DNA of 58,722 nucleotides from Welwitschia mirabilis. Lineage: Eukaryota; Gnetophyta; Gnetopsida; Welwitschiales. This document shows positions 46,933 through 58,722 of the stretch, piece after piece; the stretch's first letter is position 1, and every line of letters starts with the position of its first letter. The notes under the pieces are model-generated. The model did no database searches and was not told where the DNA came from. It was given only the letters and a program-made list of their open reading frames with translations. The translations under genes and the position numbers were made by a program. Location of the stretch: positions 90,226,679-90,285,400 of the forward strand of contig JBOZIK010000001.1 of the NCBI GenBank assembly GCA_051453625.1, given 5' to 3'.

Positions 46933-48760
46933 TTAAATACTACTAATAATATCTAATACAAAATGATAAAAGCTGAAAATACAACTAACTATTTCTCCCA
47001 ATATTAACATAAATGAGAAAGAAAAGAAAACTGANNNNNNNNNNNNNNNNNNNNNNNNNNNNNNNNNNNNNNNNNNNNNNNNNNNNNNNNNNNNNNNNNN
47101 NNNNNNNNNNNNNNNNNNNNNNNNNNNNNNNNNNNNNNNNNNNNNNNNNNNNNNNNNNNNNNNNNNNNNNNNNNNNNNNNNNNNNNNNNNNNNNNNNNNN
47201 NNNNNNNNNNNNNNNNNNNNNNNNNNNNNNNNNNNNNNNNNNNNNNNNNNNNNNNNNNNNNNNNNNNNNNNNNNNNNNNNNNNNNNNNNNNNNNNNNNNN
47301 NNNNNNNNNNNNNNNNNNNNNNNNNNNNNNNNNNNNNNNNNNNNNNNNNNNNNNNNNNNNNNNNNNNNNNNNNNNNNNNNNNNNNNNNNNNNNNNNNNNN
47401 NNNNNNNNNNNNNNNNNNNNNNNNNNNNNNNNNNNNNNNNNNNNNNNNNNNNNNNNNNNNNNNNNNNNNNNNNNNNNNNNNNNNNNNNNNNNNNNNNNNN
47501 NNNNNNNNNNNNNNNNNNNNNNNNNNNNNNNNNNNNNNNNNNNNNNNNNNNNNNNNNNNNNNNNNNNNNNNNNNNNNNNNNNNNNNNNNNNNNNNNNNNN
47601 NNNNNNNNNNNNNNNNNNNNNNNNNNNNNNNNNNNNNNNNNNNNNNNNNNNNNNNNNNNNNNNNNNNNNNNNNNNNNNNNNNNNNNNNNNNNNNNNNNNN
47701 NNNNNNNNNNNNNNNNNNNNNNNNNNNNNNNNNNNNNNNNNNNNNNNNNNNNNNNNNNNNNNNNNNNNNNNNNNNNNNNNNNNNNNNNNNNNNNNNNNNN
47801 NNNNNNNNNNNNNNNNNNNNNNNNNNNNNNNNNNNNNNNNNNNNNNNNNNNNNNNNNNNNNNNNNNNNNNNNNNNNNNNNNNNNNNNNNNNNNNNNNNNN
47901 NNNNNNNNNNNNNNNNNNNNNNNNNNNNNNNNNNNNNNNNNNNNNNNNNNNNNNNNNNNNNNNNNNNNNNNNNNNNNTTGGATTCCTCAAAAGTATCTAC
48001 TACCCCTACTCTGATCAGAGCTTCTTTCATATTCTTGGTGTGAGAATCCAACATCTTCAAGTATGAAAAAGTCTCTTTAGGAGAGGTTTTCTTAGAAGAA
48101 GGATACTTGGAATATTTCTTAGATCTGGTAAAAAAGTACATGCAAGACAAAGTTGTACACCCAATGGCTAACATGGAAGTTAAAGTTTCTAACTTTGGGT
48201 GTAACTAGACTCTAAAATAACGACAAATATTGGCAATCAAAATAGAGTAAGGAAGAGTCTTAGTCTTGTAATACTTCAATTGAGAGACCATGTTTTTCAG
48301 CATAATGGTAGAAGCATTAATAGAATTCATAGTTCCTAGGAAATATAATAATTATATTCTATAGTTAGAGGTCTTATCATGATAATTCACCAAAGGTAAA
48401 AAATTATAAGTAAAAACCTAATGCAAAAATTAGTACTTTAGGGTAAGGTAAGAGGTGGAGAGGGTGGTTTTCCACTGATGAAACTTACCATAGATCTCCC
48501 TGATGATCTCTACCTTATCATCCATGGAATCATCCAAAGGACAAAACTCCTCATAATTTCATCTAAGAAGATTTATGAGGGAGGTAATGAGATCTGCAAT
48601 AACCTTAATCTTTCTTCCCAAAACAAGGGTTATTAGGATAGAAGAATTAGCATCAAAAGAGGCATTATAATAAAACATTCTAGTGAGGAAAGGGGAGGTT
48701 AACTCTAAGACATTAAGAAAGTAACATAACTCAAGCTCATTCAAGAGTCTTACCATATCT
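46933..48760 (-). pseudogene. Sirevirus env-like / third ORF, interrupted by a gap
   Basis: Between RNase H and the LTR the minus strand has a decayed ORF. 48756-48559 reads LNELELCYFLNVLEL. Then come FHQWKTTLSTSYL, FLPLVNYHDKTSNYRI and LLYFLGTMNSINASTIM, followed by TLPYSILIANICRYFRV. These match in outline the ORF3 / plant-transposon-type domain (YNIxPRxHxxxVTxxxAxLLYxxxxGxxI...LPYGxLIT). 48174-47978 continues MLAIGCTTLSCMYFFTRSKK and a Lys-rich tail. A 943-N gap follows, then a hydrophobic C-terminus to 46933. Function of this ORF is unknown in the family; an envelope role has been proposed but not proven. Confidence 0.65.
47035..47977. other. Assembly gap (943 N)
   Basis: All N, inside the env-like ORF. 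The apparent 328-413-residue open frames here are artefacts of translating N. Confidence 0.99.
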
Positions 48761-49289
48761 CTGAGTTTCCTTAGCTCCCCAGAAGTAATAAGCCTTTATT
48801 GGCAGAGAGGCTCCTTTTCAAACTTCTCTGTGAACTTATCTAGAGTCTCATTTTACATTCTATAGTAAAAATACCCTAGATATTTATCTGTTGGATTCTT
48901 CTAACATCTTCTTAAGGGACCTTCTACCACTGAAAGCATGTGGTACTTCCTAAAGATAATAAAACTTAAGAGAGATAGCTAGATCTGAAGGAGATAGGTG
49001 GATAGGTATGAATGAAAAGGATTAGGGCTCCATGAGATTTTATAAAGAAGACTAATCAAGTCAGATTTAAGAAAAATATCATGTCCATTACCTTAACCTT
49101 CACATTGTAATCCTATAGGTTCGGTCCACTAGGTTATGATCTGATCGATCCAATGAGACTCAGGTCACAACACTTCCAGGTTTGATCAACCGAGTCTTTA
49201 TACTGGTTGACTGATTAGATCCGATTAACCGAATGTAACATCTAGTCAATAATCCTGCCTTTCGTCAAAGGATAGAGAGACAATTCCCA

Positions 49290-49800
49290 ATTTGATGTGA
49301 ATTCTTAAAAAGTTATGAAAGTTTAGGGGTTTTGTGAAAATATTTGCAAGTTGTCGATTGGTGCTAATAAAATTCATTGAAATGATACCTTTTTCTACTT
49401 GATCTATAAGGAAATGATGTTTTAATTCAATGTGTTTAGTTCTAAAATGTTAAATAGGGTTCTTTGAGATATTAATTGTACTTGTGTTATCACAAAAGAT
49501 TATAACCTATTCAAAATCTACTCCAAAGTATTTTAGCATTTCCTTTATCCAAAGGAGATGGATGCAACAACTTCCTGCAACTATATATTCTACTTCTTTA
49601 GTAAAGAGGAAGATAGAGTTTTGCTTTTTACTTACCCATCCTATTAAGCATGATTCTAAAAGAAAGTAATTACCACTAGTGCTTTTCCTATTATCTTTAC
49701 ACCCAATTCAATCTATATCACTAAATCTGACAAGATCAAAAGATATTTCTATAGGATACCATAACCCATAGTCACTTGTGCCTTTTATGTATCTTATAAT
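49290..49800 (-). pseudogene. Copia RNase H domain
   Basis: With stops and shifts the minus strand shows CKDNRKSTSGNYF, WVSKKQNSIFLFTKEVEYIV and AGSCC, matching CxDDRKSTSG, SKKQxxVxLSTAEAEYIA and GxCC. Further down come CDNTSTINISKNP, RTKHIELKHHFL and ANIFTKPL, the family's CDNxSAIxLSKNP, RTKHIDIRHHF and ADIFTKPL. Confidence 0.88.
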
Positions 49801-49949
49801 CCTTTTGATAGCTTGGAGGTGTAATTATTTTAGTTGAGTTTAATATCTAGTATACACAGCAATACTAAACACTATGTTAGATCTACTTGAAGTTAGATAA
49901 AATAGACTTCTTATCATGCTTCTATAAAGTTTTTAGTCCACTGACTTTC

Positions 49950-50900
49950 CATGTTTATCAAGACTAGCCTTACAAGAGATTGACATAGGTGTGTGGGTTG
50001 ATTTTGCATTCTCTATTCCAAATTTTTTGATCAAGTCCTTTGTGTATTTGGATTAAGATATGAAAATTCCATTTTTTGTTTATTTAATTTGGAGACCAAT
50101 AAACATTTGAACTTTACCAAACATACTCATTTCAAAATGTGTTGTTATAATGCTAGCGAATTCTTTTGAGAGAACTTTGTTTAAGGATCCAAAAATTATG
50201 TCGTCTATATAGATTTGAATCATAGTAATGTCCTTTCTTAGATTTTTAAGAAATAATGTTTTATCCATAGTTCTATTAGTATAACCATTTTCATTGAGAA
50301 ATGTAGCTAGTTTTTTATAAAAAGACCTTAAAGCTTGTTTTAATCCATATAATGCCTTTTTGAGTCTATACACATGCCTTTGGTTTATGTGGATCTATGA
50401 AACCTTGATATTATTACATATAAACTTCTTCATTAAGAGTTCCATTTAGAAAGGCACTCTTCACATCCATTTGATAAACTTTAATATTTTTAAAAGCTAC
50501 AGAAGATAGAAACATTCTAATACTATCTAGCCTAGCTATAGGAGCAAAAGTATTAGCTACATCAATTCCTTAAATTTGGTTGTAACCTTGTGCTACTAAT
50601 CTCACCTTGTTCTTAATTACATTGTTTTGTTTATCAAACTTATTCTTGAAAATTCATTTTAGTCCTTTAACATTTTAGTCTTTTTGGTCTTTCAATAGGT
50701 TTTCACACATCATTTCTTTTAAATTGTTAAAGCTCATCTTACATAGCCATCATCTATTCTTCATGAGATTTTGCCTCTTCAAACTTTTTATGTTCAATTT
50801 AAGAGACATAATAAGTATGGACATAGAAATTTTAAAGAGAATTCCTTGTTCAAAATTTTAAGCTAATATCTCTAATGAGGGATCCTAAAGGATGATCTGT
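49950..50900 (-). pseudogene. Copia reverse transcriptase domain
   Basis: Minus strand, N to C: RLVAQGYNQI near 50600, NTFAPIARLDSIR and YQMDVKSAFLNG (the APVARLEAIR and MDVKSAFLNG blocks), then the 97-codon open frame 50373-50080. The open frame has YRLKKALYGLKQALRSFYKK, DKTLFLK, the catalytic IYIDDIIFGS and FEMSMFGKVQMFIGLQI. The motif is well kept, but surrounding stops prevent a full enzyme. Confidence 0.92.
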
Positions 50901-50999
50901 TAGCACTTTAAACTTTTTACAAATAACTTCTTAAGTTAGCTTTTCTTTCTTTTTAGTTGTTTCTTCTTTTATTATGGAAGTGCTTGGAGTTACATTTTC

Positions 51000-52268
51000 T
51001 CCACCATTTGAATGAAGAAGTCTTATGATAAAATCATTAATTTAAACATTTATAGATTCTTCCACTATTAGATTTCATTTATTGAATACTCGATATGCTC
51101 TACTTCTAGTTGAGTATCTCAAAAAGATCGCTTCATTAGCCTTTGACTCAAATTTTCTTAGGTGTTCTCTATTTTTTAATATAAAGAACTGACTCCTAAA
51201 GACTTTAAAATATGAAAAATTTGGTTTTCTTCCCTTCCAAAGCACATAAGGAGTATTACCCATTCCTGGTCTTAAGTAGACTTTGGTTATAATGTAGCAA
51301 GCAGTGCTTACTACTTTAGCTCAAAAATTTTTAAGAATCTCCTTATCATTTAACATTATTCTAGCCATTGCTTGAAGGAATTAGTTCTTCCTCTCAGCAA
51401 TTCCATTTTGTTGAGGAGTCTTTGGGGCTAAGAATTGATGTTTTATACCATTATCTATATAATACTTTTTCAAAAAGGCAATTTTTAAATTCTTCTTCAT
51501 AATCATTTCTAATTTTTTTGATGGTGTAACCTTTTTCATTTTGGATTTTTGTGTAAATTCCAATACAACTTTTATAATTTTTAGCTTTATTTCCTAAGAA
51601 AGTAACCCAAGTAAATCTAGAGTAGCCATCAACCATAGTTAAGAAATTTTTTCCCCCCTAGACTTTTTGTTTGGTCTGGATTCATCAAGCCTATGTCAAT
51701 AAGTTCAAGAGGCATTGTTGTGAAGACTAGATTTTTACTTTTGTAAGGTGTCCTAATTTGTTTTACTTTTTGATATACATCACAAAGCCCATGTATTTTA
51801 ATGTTAATCTTGGGGACGCCTTTTACAATTTCCTTTTTAATAATTATTTTGACATGATCATAATTTACATGTCATAATTATTAGTGCCAAAGCTCTTCTT
51901 ATTTTACATGATAAAAATAACATGCAGATAAAGATTGATTAATGTTGTAAAAATTATCTATTCTATTTGCCTTAAGAAGAACATCATTCATTTTTCCATG
52001 TCTAACTTCATATTTTTTACTATAAAAATGACTTTATAACCCTCATCATAGATTTAACTAATACATAGTAAATTATGCTTAAGACCATTTACATATAAAA
52101 CTTCATTAATATTAGGCATCTTACCTCCACTAATGCTTTGAATCATTTTGATCTTTACTTTTCCATTATCATTAAATGTTACTTTCCTTCATCAAAGTCA
52201 ACCAAATGTTGGAATCTTAATTTTTCACTTGTCATGTATTAAGAGCAACCACTATCTAAGTACTAGCT
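51000..52268 (-). pseudogene. Copia protease end, GAG-pre-integrase and integrase, copy 1
   Basis: Runs from a protease-like WYLDSGCS at the gap edge (52268) through LYVNGLKHNLLCIS (about 52110), integrase start VDGYSRFTWVTFL (51640-51600), QNEKGYTIKKIRNDYEEEF (RSDxGxEF region), QFLAPKTPQQNGIAERKN (51435-51381, the TPQQNGVVERKN block) and TPYVLWKGRKPNFSYFKVF (51255-51200). The integrase continues directly into RT. The first ~720 bp repeats what is also at 52369-53085. Confidence 0.9.
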
Positions 52269-52368
52269 NNNNNNNNNNNNNNNNNNNNNNNNNNNNNNNN
52301 NNNNNNNNNNNNNNNNNNNNNNNNNNNNNNNNNNNNNNNNNNNNNNNNNNNNNNNNNNNNNNNNNNNN
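52269..52368. other. Assembly gap of exactly 100 N
   Basis: Standard placeholder length, so true distance is unknown. It separates two copies of the same copia segment. Confidence 0.99.
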
Positions 52369-53085
52369 CAACTTTTATACATTTTAGCTTTTTTTCTAAG
52401 AAAAGAAACCCATGTAAATATGGAGTAGTCATCAACCATAGTCAAGAATTATCATTACCTCCTAAAATTTTTGTTTGGGTTGAACCCATGAAGTCCATGT
52501 GAATATGCTCAAGAGGCATTACTGTGGAGACAAGATTTTTACTTTTGTGAGAAGTCCTAACTTTTTTCCATTTTTGACATAAATCAGAAAGCCTATGTTT
52601 CTCAATGTTAATCTTAGGACTTCCTTTGACAATTTCCTTTTTCATAATTATTTTGAGATGATCATAATTTACATGTCCTAAACACTAATGCCATAGTTCT
52701 TCTTGGTTTACATGATGAAAATAACATGCAAATAAAGACTGATCAATACTGTAAACATTATTTATTTTATTTGCCTTAAGAATAACATCATTTATTTTTC
52801 CATATTTAACTTTACACTTTTTACTATCAAAGATATGTTTGTGTCGTCCTTTATCACAAGTTTGACTAATACTAAGTAAATTATACTTAAGGCCATTAAC
52901 ATAGAAAATCTCATTTATCTTAGACATGTTAACTCCATTGATTCTTCCAATTTTTTTGACCTTTGCTTTTCTGTTATTTCCAAATGTAACTTTTTCTCCA
53001 TTGAAGTCATCCAAGTGTTAGAATCTCGATTTGTCACCTATCATATATTGAGAGCAATCACTATCCAACTACTAGCTAGTTCTAT
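52369..53085 (-). pseudogene. Copia protease, GAG-pre-integrase and integrase start, copy 2
   Basis: Starts with LDSDCSQYMIGDKSRF (protease DSG changed to DSD), then GEKVTFGNNRKAKV, LKYNLLSISQ, VKYGKINDVILKA, NQEELWH, HRLSDLCQKWKK, HIHMDFMGSTQT and VDDYSIFTWVSFL before the gap. It is a diverged duplicate of 51545-52268 in the same orientation. The copy upstream of the gap joins gag, the copy downstream joins RT. Confidence 0.9.
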
Positions 53086-53689
53086 TTGATACCTTAAAAT
53101 ATGTCTAAATAAAAAACTTTTCAAATTGTTAGCTCTTACTCATTTAGTTCTTTTGGACTATTGTGGTACACATCCCTTAGGACAAATTTAAAAGGAAAAT
53201 TACTAACAGAATTTGAAAATAGCATTAGCTTTCTATTATTATAAAATAATTTAGAATGACCTGACTTACTATAAAAATGACATGAAATCTTTGATACATA
53301 ATTATTTTGTCATGTTACCTGATTCGATTGACTTCATAGTCTTTGAGAGATAATTTAATACCTTTTTGGTCATGAACTAGTCTTTGTATCCTAAACATCT
53401 ATTTCAATTTAGTTGAACTATTTGAAAATTTATGTACAAAATGAAACAAGATTTTTACCTCTTAAGTAAGTTTGGAGTTCTAGATTTGGATCATTTTATA
53501 TTTTATCTTCAATTCCTTCTTTTCTTTGGTTAGAACCTTTACTATATTATTAGATCATTGATACATTTTGTCAAGTTTTCACATTCTGAGTAAAGCTCTT
53601 GGCAGGTGTCTTCAAGCTCATTTTGATATTTTTCACTAAGATCTAGATCATCTAGTTATAATGAGCAAGGCATGTTCTTTATTGGAGGG

Positions 53690-54560
53690 ACTATTACCAT
53701 GAAAGAAAGTTTTTAGTATCCATCTGACTCTTGGCTTGAGCTGCTCTCATCTTCTTCATCTACATTATCCCATGTAGCAATGAAGGATGATGTCTTTGAT
53801 TTCCTCTAATTTCTTTTATTATTTGAACATTCATTTGCAACATGTCCATAACCATTACAAGCATAGAATTGGATCTCCTTTTCTTTTTTTTGATGTTTTT
53901 TGAATTTAGAATGATCCCTTTTTAATCCTCTGCTTGATTCACCTTTTTTTTTCTTCTATGCAAGAACTTTTTGAATCTTCTTGTCAAAAGTACAACCTCA
54001 TCTTTATCAAGGTATTCATCTAATATTTCAGATTTATATTCTTCTTGCACACTTTTCAAAGTGAGATTTTTCTTTTTATCTTTAGTAAATTTCAATTCAT
54101 AAGTTTGAAGATTACCCTGAAGTTCTTGAAGTACCATTTGATTGATGTTCTTGCTCTCTGCAATGGCTGTAACCTTTGGCTTAAGGCGTTTTGGGAAAGA
54201 TCTCAGCATTTTTAAACAACCTTCCCTTCATACATTCTTTTACCTAAACTTGACATAGAATTTATAATGTCTATGAGTCTAGTAAAAAATTCTTGTAGAG
54301 TCTTCTGTTCATCCATACAAATGTTTTCAAAATTGGAAATGAGCATATGTGGTTTTGCCTATATAACAGTAGATGTTCCTTCATGTGCTATTTCAAGAAT
54401 ATCCCAAGCTTCTTTGGTGTGTTCACAGTTCACGATCTTTTTGAACTCATCTACACATACTGCATAGAAACGAGCATTAAAAGCATGGACATTTAGGGTA
54501 GCCTTGGCTTTATCAATGGGGGTTTATTGTGGTGTGTATTTATGCAAACATTATGTCTTT
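53690..54560 (-). pseudogene. Copia gag with zinc knuckle
   Basis: Capsid protein of the element. The N-terminal part reads KATLNVHAFNARFYAV (54505-54460), HTKEAWDILEIAHEGTSTVI (54415-54360) and FENICMDEQKTLQEFFTRLI. Then the open frame 54209-53922 reads LRSFPKRLKPKVTAIAESKN, LQELQGNLQTYEL and DKKKNLTLKS. This is the UBN2-type gag: AKEAWDxLExxHEGT...RFT..LRSLPxRFxPKVTAIEE. A degenerate knuckle CNGYGHVANEC (about 53865-53830) has Tyr for the second Cys. An acidic Ser-rich tail (DEEDESSSSQESDGY) follows. Upstream of about 54560 the gag frame is lost. Confidence 0.88.
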
Positions 54561-54749
54561 TATTAAATCCTATCAATTACAAATATATATACAAACACAA
54601 CACACTAATATAGACGGGAGTGGACCCGAATGTCGTAATCCATCGAATGCACTAGGCTCTAAGATAGAGAAAAACTTTTTACAAAATAAAGATTCAAAAA
54701 TGAAAATTAATAATGCAAGAAAATTAAATAATTAATGCAAATTCAAATG

Positions 54750-54843
54750 CAAACTACCTTAAATGCAATATCTATCCGACTACCAAATCTCTGTCATAAA
54801 CTACCTTAAATGCAATATCTATCTAACTACCAAATATTTATCA
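54750..54843. repeat. 47-bp tandem duplication
   Basis: AAACTACCTTAAATGCAATA and the following ~27 bases occur twice, with a few differences. Confidence 0.85.
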
Positions 54844-57800
54844 TTAAGATGGACCCTTCATAACCTAGATCAATAAAGGAAACTGTCATTAATAAAAATC
54901 AACCTAAGCTATCAAGTGCATTGGACAAAATATGAAAACATCCAATGATTTAATCTATGAAATATAAAATATAACATAAAATCCTAAACTAATAATTTCA
55001 ACCTTAAGAAAAGTTGCCTTCATGATCTATATCACAGATGAAGCTGTCATGGAATCAAAAGTAACGTAAACCATAAATAAGATACACATAAATATGAATA
55101 AAACTAAAAGAATATTTTTATTAAAGTCGAATCAACATCTTGTTACAAAGTAATAGCACCTCAATGAAGGAGACATAGCTCAACACTAAGGAAGATCCTC
55201 TTTACAACTATTGGATAGAGCTCCAGCTCTTCGATCTCCTATTATGAGAATTTCTAATGTAGTTGAAGATGATTAAAATCAAGGGCCAACTCAATATTTA
55301 TTCACAAACAAATAAGACTAATAAGTATGGATAAAAAACTAACAACTAACAAGAAAATGCATGACATATTAAAGAAATTTGGTGGAGTTTGGTACATTTG
55401 CTAAAATTAGATGGTCATTCTGGTTATTATCTAGACAATGGTAAGGACAATTCCATATCAAAAAAGTTCTATATTTATCCTTCATATCAGTCCAATCAAC
55501 ATCCTAGTCATCATACAAGTGGTGTCATCCTATGTCATTTGGACGATGAAGGAGACGACAACCTTTTAAAGCTTTTTATTAAGTTAAATTAGCCTTAAAG
55601 CTCATTAATTCATTCTTAAAATGTGAAGTATTAGAATTTATCCAAAATGCCTAAAAAATTATTGGTATTTATGCATTTCTGTGGTTTTCTCCTTGACTCT
55701 CAATAATCGTCATTTTGTGCTTAAACCTATCTAAATGTCCTACAAAACTACTCAAAATACCCCATCAAAAAAATATAATTTTGCATTGCAACATAACTCC
55801 CCAATTAGTCTTATCAGTTCCTGATAAAGTTGATGAACAACTATAATTACGAGCCAAATTGACTAAGATAAAACACTATCTAAGGATATGAAACTCAAGT
55901 TGACAAATCTCAATATGCAGGGACAAATCTTAAAATTAAATAAATTAAAATGTTTTACCTTGGAAGATGAAATAATCATAATGTCATCCAGACTATTATC
56001 CGGACGATAATGGGGATGACAAGCACTTAAAAATTAATCTATAAAATTAATTACCTTTAATCATACTCATTAGAAAATAAGACTAAACCACATACCTATG
56101 GATTAGCTCCCCACTTAGAACATATAGCACATCGAAAAGATAAAAATTGGATGTCATAAGAAAAATAATCATCATAAGATAAGACCATAATAACTTAGAT
56201 AAATGATGGGCATATATAATCAAAAAAAGTAATAACTCAAAAAGAATATTCATAGATCAAACATTGAGTTTATAAGCATGATTTACAAAGAAAATCTATA
56301 AAAAATAATCAATCATAACATTATTCCCTTCATCCATAGTCTCATGAATTGCTTGTATCATTCTTGCAAGGAAAACATACTACAAGTATTTTGCTATGAA
56401 GTACATGATTTAATAAACAATATTCATAATCTATATCACTCAAATAGTAAGCATTTAGAATTAGATTAGTACAATACAGATATGTCTCATGAAAATGTAA
56501 AAATAACCCTTAAAAGTTTAAAATTTGCTTAAAATATCTCAAAATATATGTTCTAACCCCCTCACATATGAATTAATACATCTTTTATTGCATTAAGTTA
56601 AGATTAAAAAAGATCAATATGCAAGTTTAAGTACAAGTAAGCAATACAGGTAGGCTAGGAACAATATTCTGTGCATGAAAAGAAGGGTTAGATTTAGTCT
56701 AAAAAAGATGAAACATGAAAATGATGATTATTTAAAAATATCTATGTGTTATCCACTTGTTCATCTAGACAAGAGTGAGGATGATAGAGTTATTCCTTAA
56801 AAGATCATGGAATTTGGAATTATCAGTAGAATCAATTAAGCTTAGATAATATCATAAAGGTTTAAGAAAAATAGCAAAAAGTTTAAAAGATGAAAAATGA
56901 TTAAGAATCATGATAAATAAAGGTATGATAAAGGAGATGAATGCACCAAGATAAGAAAGATAAATGTGTCATGAACTCATAATTATTGAAAAATAGTATT
57001 GCATACATCAAAAATTAAGCAGAAAATTAAATAACTAATACTCAAAAAGATGGAAAAATTGTCATCATAAATTAAATAAAATTTATTTACAAAAAGAAAA
57101 TTACCTTCTAGAAAGAAAAGTTGCAAATGGAAAAAAAAAATTAACTAGAGAACTTCTAAATGATTAAGTCCTAAGCATTTATGATGAAAAGTACAAAAAT
57201 AACTTTGAAATACCCAAGAAAATCATAAAGGAAAATAAAACAAAAGTGGAAAACTTAAAAACATGAATAAGATTGTATACTTACCCTAAATTCAAACCTA
57301 GAAAACCCTCATGAAAGAAATTATAAAATCACCTGATGAAGGATGCATGACATAATGTAAAAACTTCATAAAGTACCACTCGAATAGATAGTGATGATGA
57401 CGATGCTAAGTAACTAATGTTTTCAAACAATGAATGATAAGATTAAAAGATACCAGAAATGAACTCACTTGCTAATGCCCCAAAACACATCTAAATTCTC
57501 AAAAGTAAAATTACCATGTGGGCATACTATAAGCATAATAAGTCTAGGAAACAAGCAATATCTCTGATAATACTAAGAACACTATTGATCTCATAGCCTC
57601 AAAGTATTTTATTTTAATCCATGATAAGGGGAGTGCAACCACAGTTAGAGAAGTAAGGACCTATGAAGCATGGCCAATTGACCCCTCAGTGGAGTTCCCA
57701 TAGCTACCAACATTGCAAAAGGTCCATCTCAGGAAAATTTACCCTAGTGTGGTAGAACATCATGGTGACCATGTCCTTAGCATAGAAATAATAGATCATT

Positions 57801-58341
57801 GTTACTATTCTATCTTTTTATTTTCTTTTCTTTATTTTTTATTATTAATTTTTGTCACATACTTCACAAAGATAAAAGTGAAAAAATGAAATAAAAGATA
57901 AGAAAGAACACTGCCAATAACCAAAGACTCATATCATTGAAAGAAATATAAGAAACCAAAGCATCTTCCTTCAAATGAAGTTCATAGACATTTGAATGTC
58001 TTAAGATTGGGTAAATCTAATCTTATCACTTTAATACCCAAGTAAAAATTACTAGTTATGGTAACTTTATGTCACAACCTGCACTTATGCTGGGCTTAAT
58101 GAGCACCAAAAACCATGGGATCTTTTTTTCAAACAAAATAAAATTAGCTTACTAGGCATAATCAATTATTGCAGTGGATCAATTAGTTGAGACTAAGATA
58201 ATCGTCTCTCAATTACCCACAGGGTACAACTCAGGAGAACTATATGAAGATAGCTCACCTGATTAATACCTCATCCAACTTAAGGTTATTTAGGAACCTC
58301 ATTTAGGAATACATCAGAAGGGGGGTGTAGGTTGTGGTTGA

Positions 58342-58373
58342 ATGGTTGATTGCATCCACAGTCAATCAACCAT
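58342..58373. repeat. Perfect 11-bp inverted repeat, 10-bp spacer
   Basis: ATGGTTGATTG, ten bases, then CAATCAACCAT. It could form a small hairpin. There is no context to suggest a function. Confidence 0.7.
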
Positions 58374-58722
58374 GCCTATGTATCCTCATCCAAAGGAGAT
58401 CAGACCATACGTAGTTCTATCTTGGACCCCATTCCCATCTCCACTAATACGCATGAGCATATGATAGATCAGGGTAGTCCGTGTCAGTGGCATAGGGCAG
58501 AATTAAACATAAACTAATGCAAGAAGGCAATATCGAATTCAACTAGAAAAAGAGTATCATGACATATGAAATGACATGTCATCAAAACATATTACTCACA
58601 CAAATATATACATAAGCATCAATAGCTATGTTAAAATATAGGAGACAGCTGGTCAGAAACTCTCGAGGTTACAACATTCATTCCTAATCAGGAATTCTAA
58701 TGCATGAACAATCACAATGCAT

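Larger units (their letters stand above)
45140..54560 (-). mobile_element. Ty1/copia element, Sirevirus-like, 3' LTR to gag
   Basis: Minus-strand element with gag (54.56-53.7), protease/GAG-pre-integrase, integrase, RT (50.9-49.95), RNase H (49.8-49.3), an env-like ORF (48.76-46.93), a polypurine tract (46540-46531) and a 3' LTR (46508 to about 45140). An ORF between RNase H and the LTR, a polypurine tract in an ATGTCAAAGGGAGAG context and an LTR ending in CCTATTCACCCCTCCTCTT-like sequence are Sirevirus features. The 5' LTR is not in the window; gag is cut by foreign sequence near 54.5 kb. Many stops: inactive. Confidence 0.88.
54530..58722. other. Repetitive sequence interrupting the copia gag; identity unresolved
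   Basis: The gag reading becomes weak at TGTGGTGTGTATTTATGC (about 54535) and is lost soon after. The minus strand here has an AATAAA-containing run ending in CACCACA, which could be the end of an LTR (R-U5) of another element inserted into gag. No domain was found to the window end. 55400-56020 contains recurrent TTATCCGGACGA / TCATTTGGACGAT-like words. Confidence 0.35.

Noticed and set aside
46933-48174. 413-residue open frame
   Set aside because: Mostly N. Only the ends are sequence; they were used as evidence for the env-like ORF, not as one protein.
1-58722. CRISPR array, bacterial operon, rRNA or tRNA genes
   Set aside because: No regularly spaced identical repeats with unique spacers, no Shine-Dalgarno-ORF organisation and no rRNA/tRNA core sequences were seen; intron-bearing gene pieces and plant retroelements point to a plant nuclear genome.

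Overview
The window is AT-rich nuclear DNA from a flowering plant. I see no intact protein-coding gene, rRNA, tRNA or CRISPR. The evidence for a plant is indirect but consistent: a CACTA (En/Spm-type) terminus, L1-type LINEs with plant zinc-knuckle ORF1 and zf-RVT domains, a Ty3/gypsy polyprotein, a Sirevirus-like Ty1/copia element with an env-like ORF, and intron-bearing fragments of plant-type XRN and PDR/ABCG genes. Almost every reading frame is broken by stops, many explicable as C-to-T or G-to-A changes, as expected of old methylated repeats. Long open frames across N runs are artefacts.

Layout. 0.33-2.0 kb: LINE reverse-transcriptase relic behind a 22-base poly(A). 2.0-13.1 kb: three tandem copies of a ~0.5 kb repeat, the second split by a ~9.6 kb CACTA element (starts at 2768; far end hidden in the gap at 11848-12473). 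On its minus strand that element carries, in one orientation, exon-intron fragments of at least three host genes: an unidentified coiled-coil protein (9.08-10.2 kb), a 5'-3' exoribonuclease XRN (5.4-6.8 kb) and a PDR-type ABCG transporter (3.05-3.9 kb). It is a Pack-CACTA with no transposase that I can recognise.

14.95-27.6 kb is a three-level nest. A minus-strand Ty3/gypsy polyprotein (RT at 26.5-27.6, RNase H and integrase at 14.95-17.03) was split by a 5'-truncated plus-strand LINE (LINE A, 17.04-19.34 plus 25.34-26.48). LINE A was itself split by a full-length LINE (LINE B, 19.34-25.32), leaving target duplications. 31.7-35.6 kb: an LTR-bounded element without a recognisable polyprotein. 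35.9-41.8 kb: LINE C, a second full-length copy of the LINE B family, on the minus strand. 45.1-54.56 kb: a minus-strand Sirevirus-like copia element (gag, protease, integrase, RT, RNase H, env-like ORF, polypurine tract, 3' LTR), with its protease/integrase segment present twice around a 100-N gap. Its gag is cut off near 54.5 kb by other repetitive DNA running to the window end.

Most interesting points: the multi-gene Pack-CACTA; a third ORF downstream of the RT and zinc finger shared by LINEs A, B and C; and a J-domain-like segment (HPD changed to HPN) in the LINE A tail.
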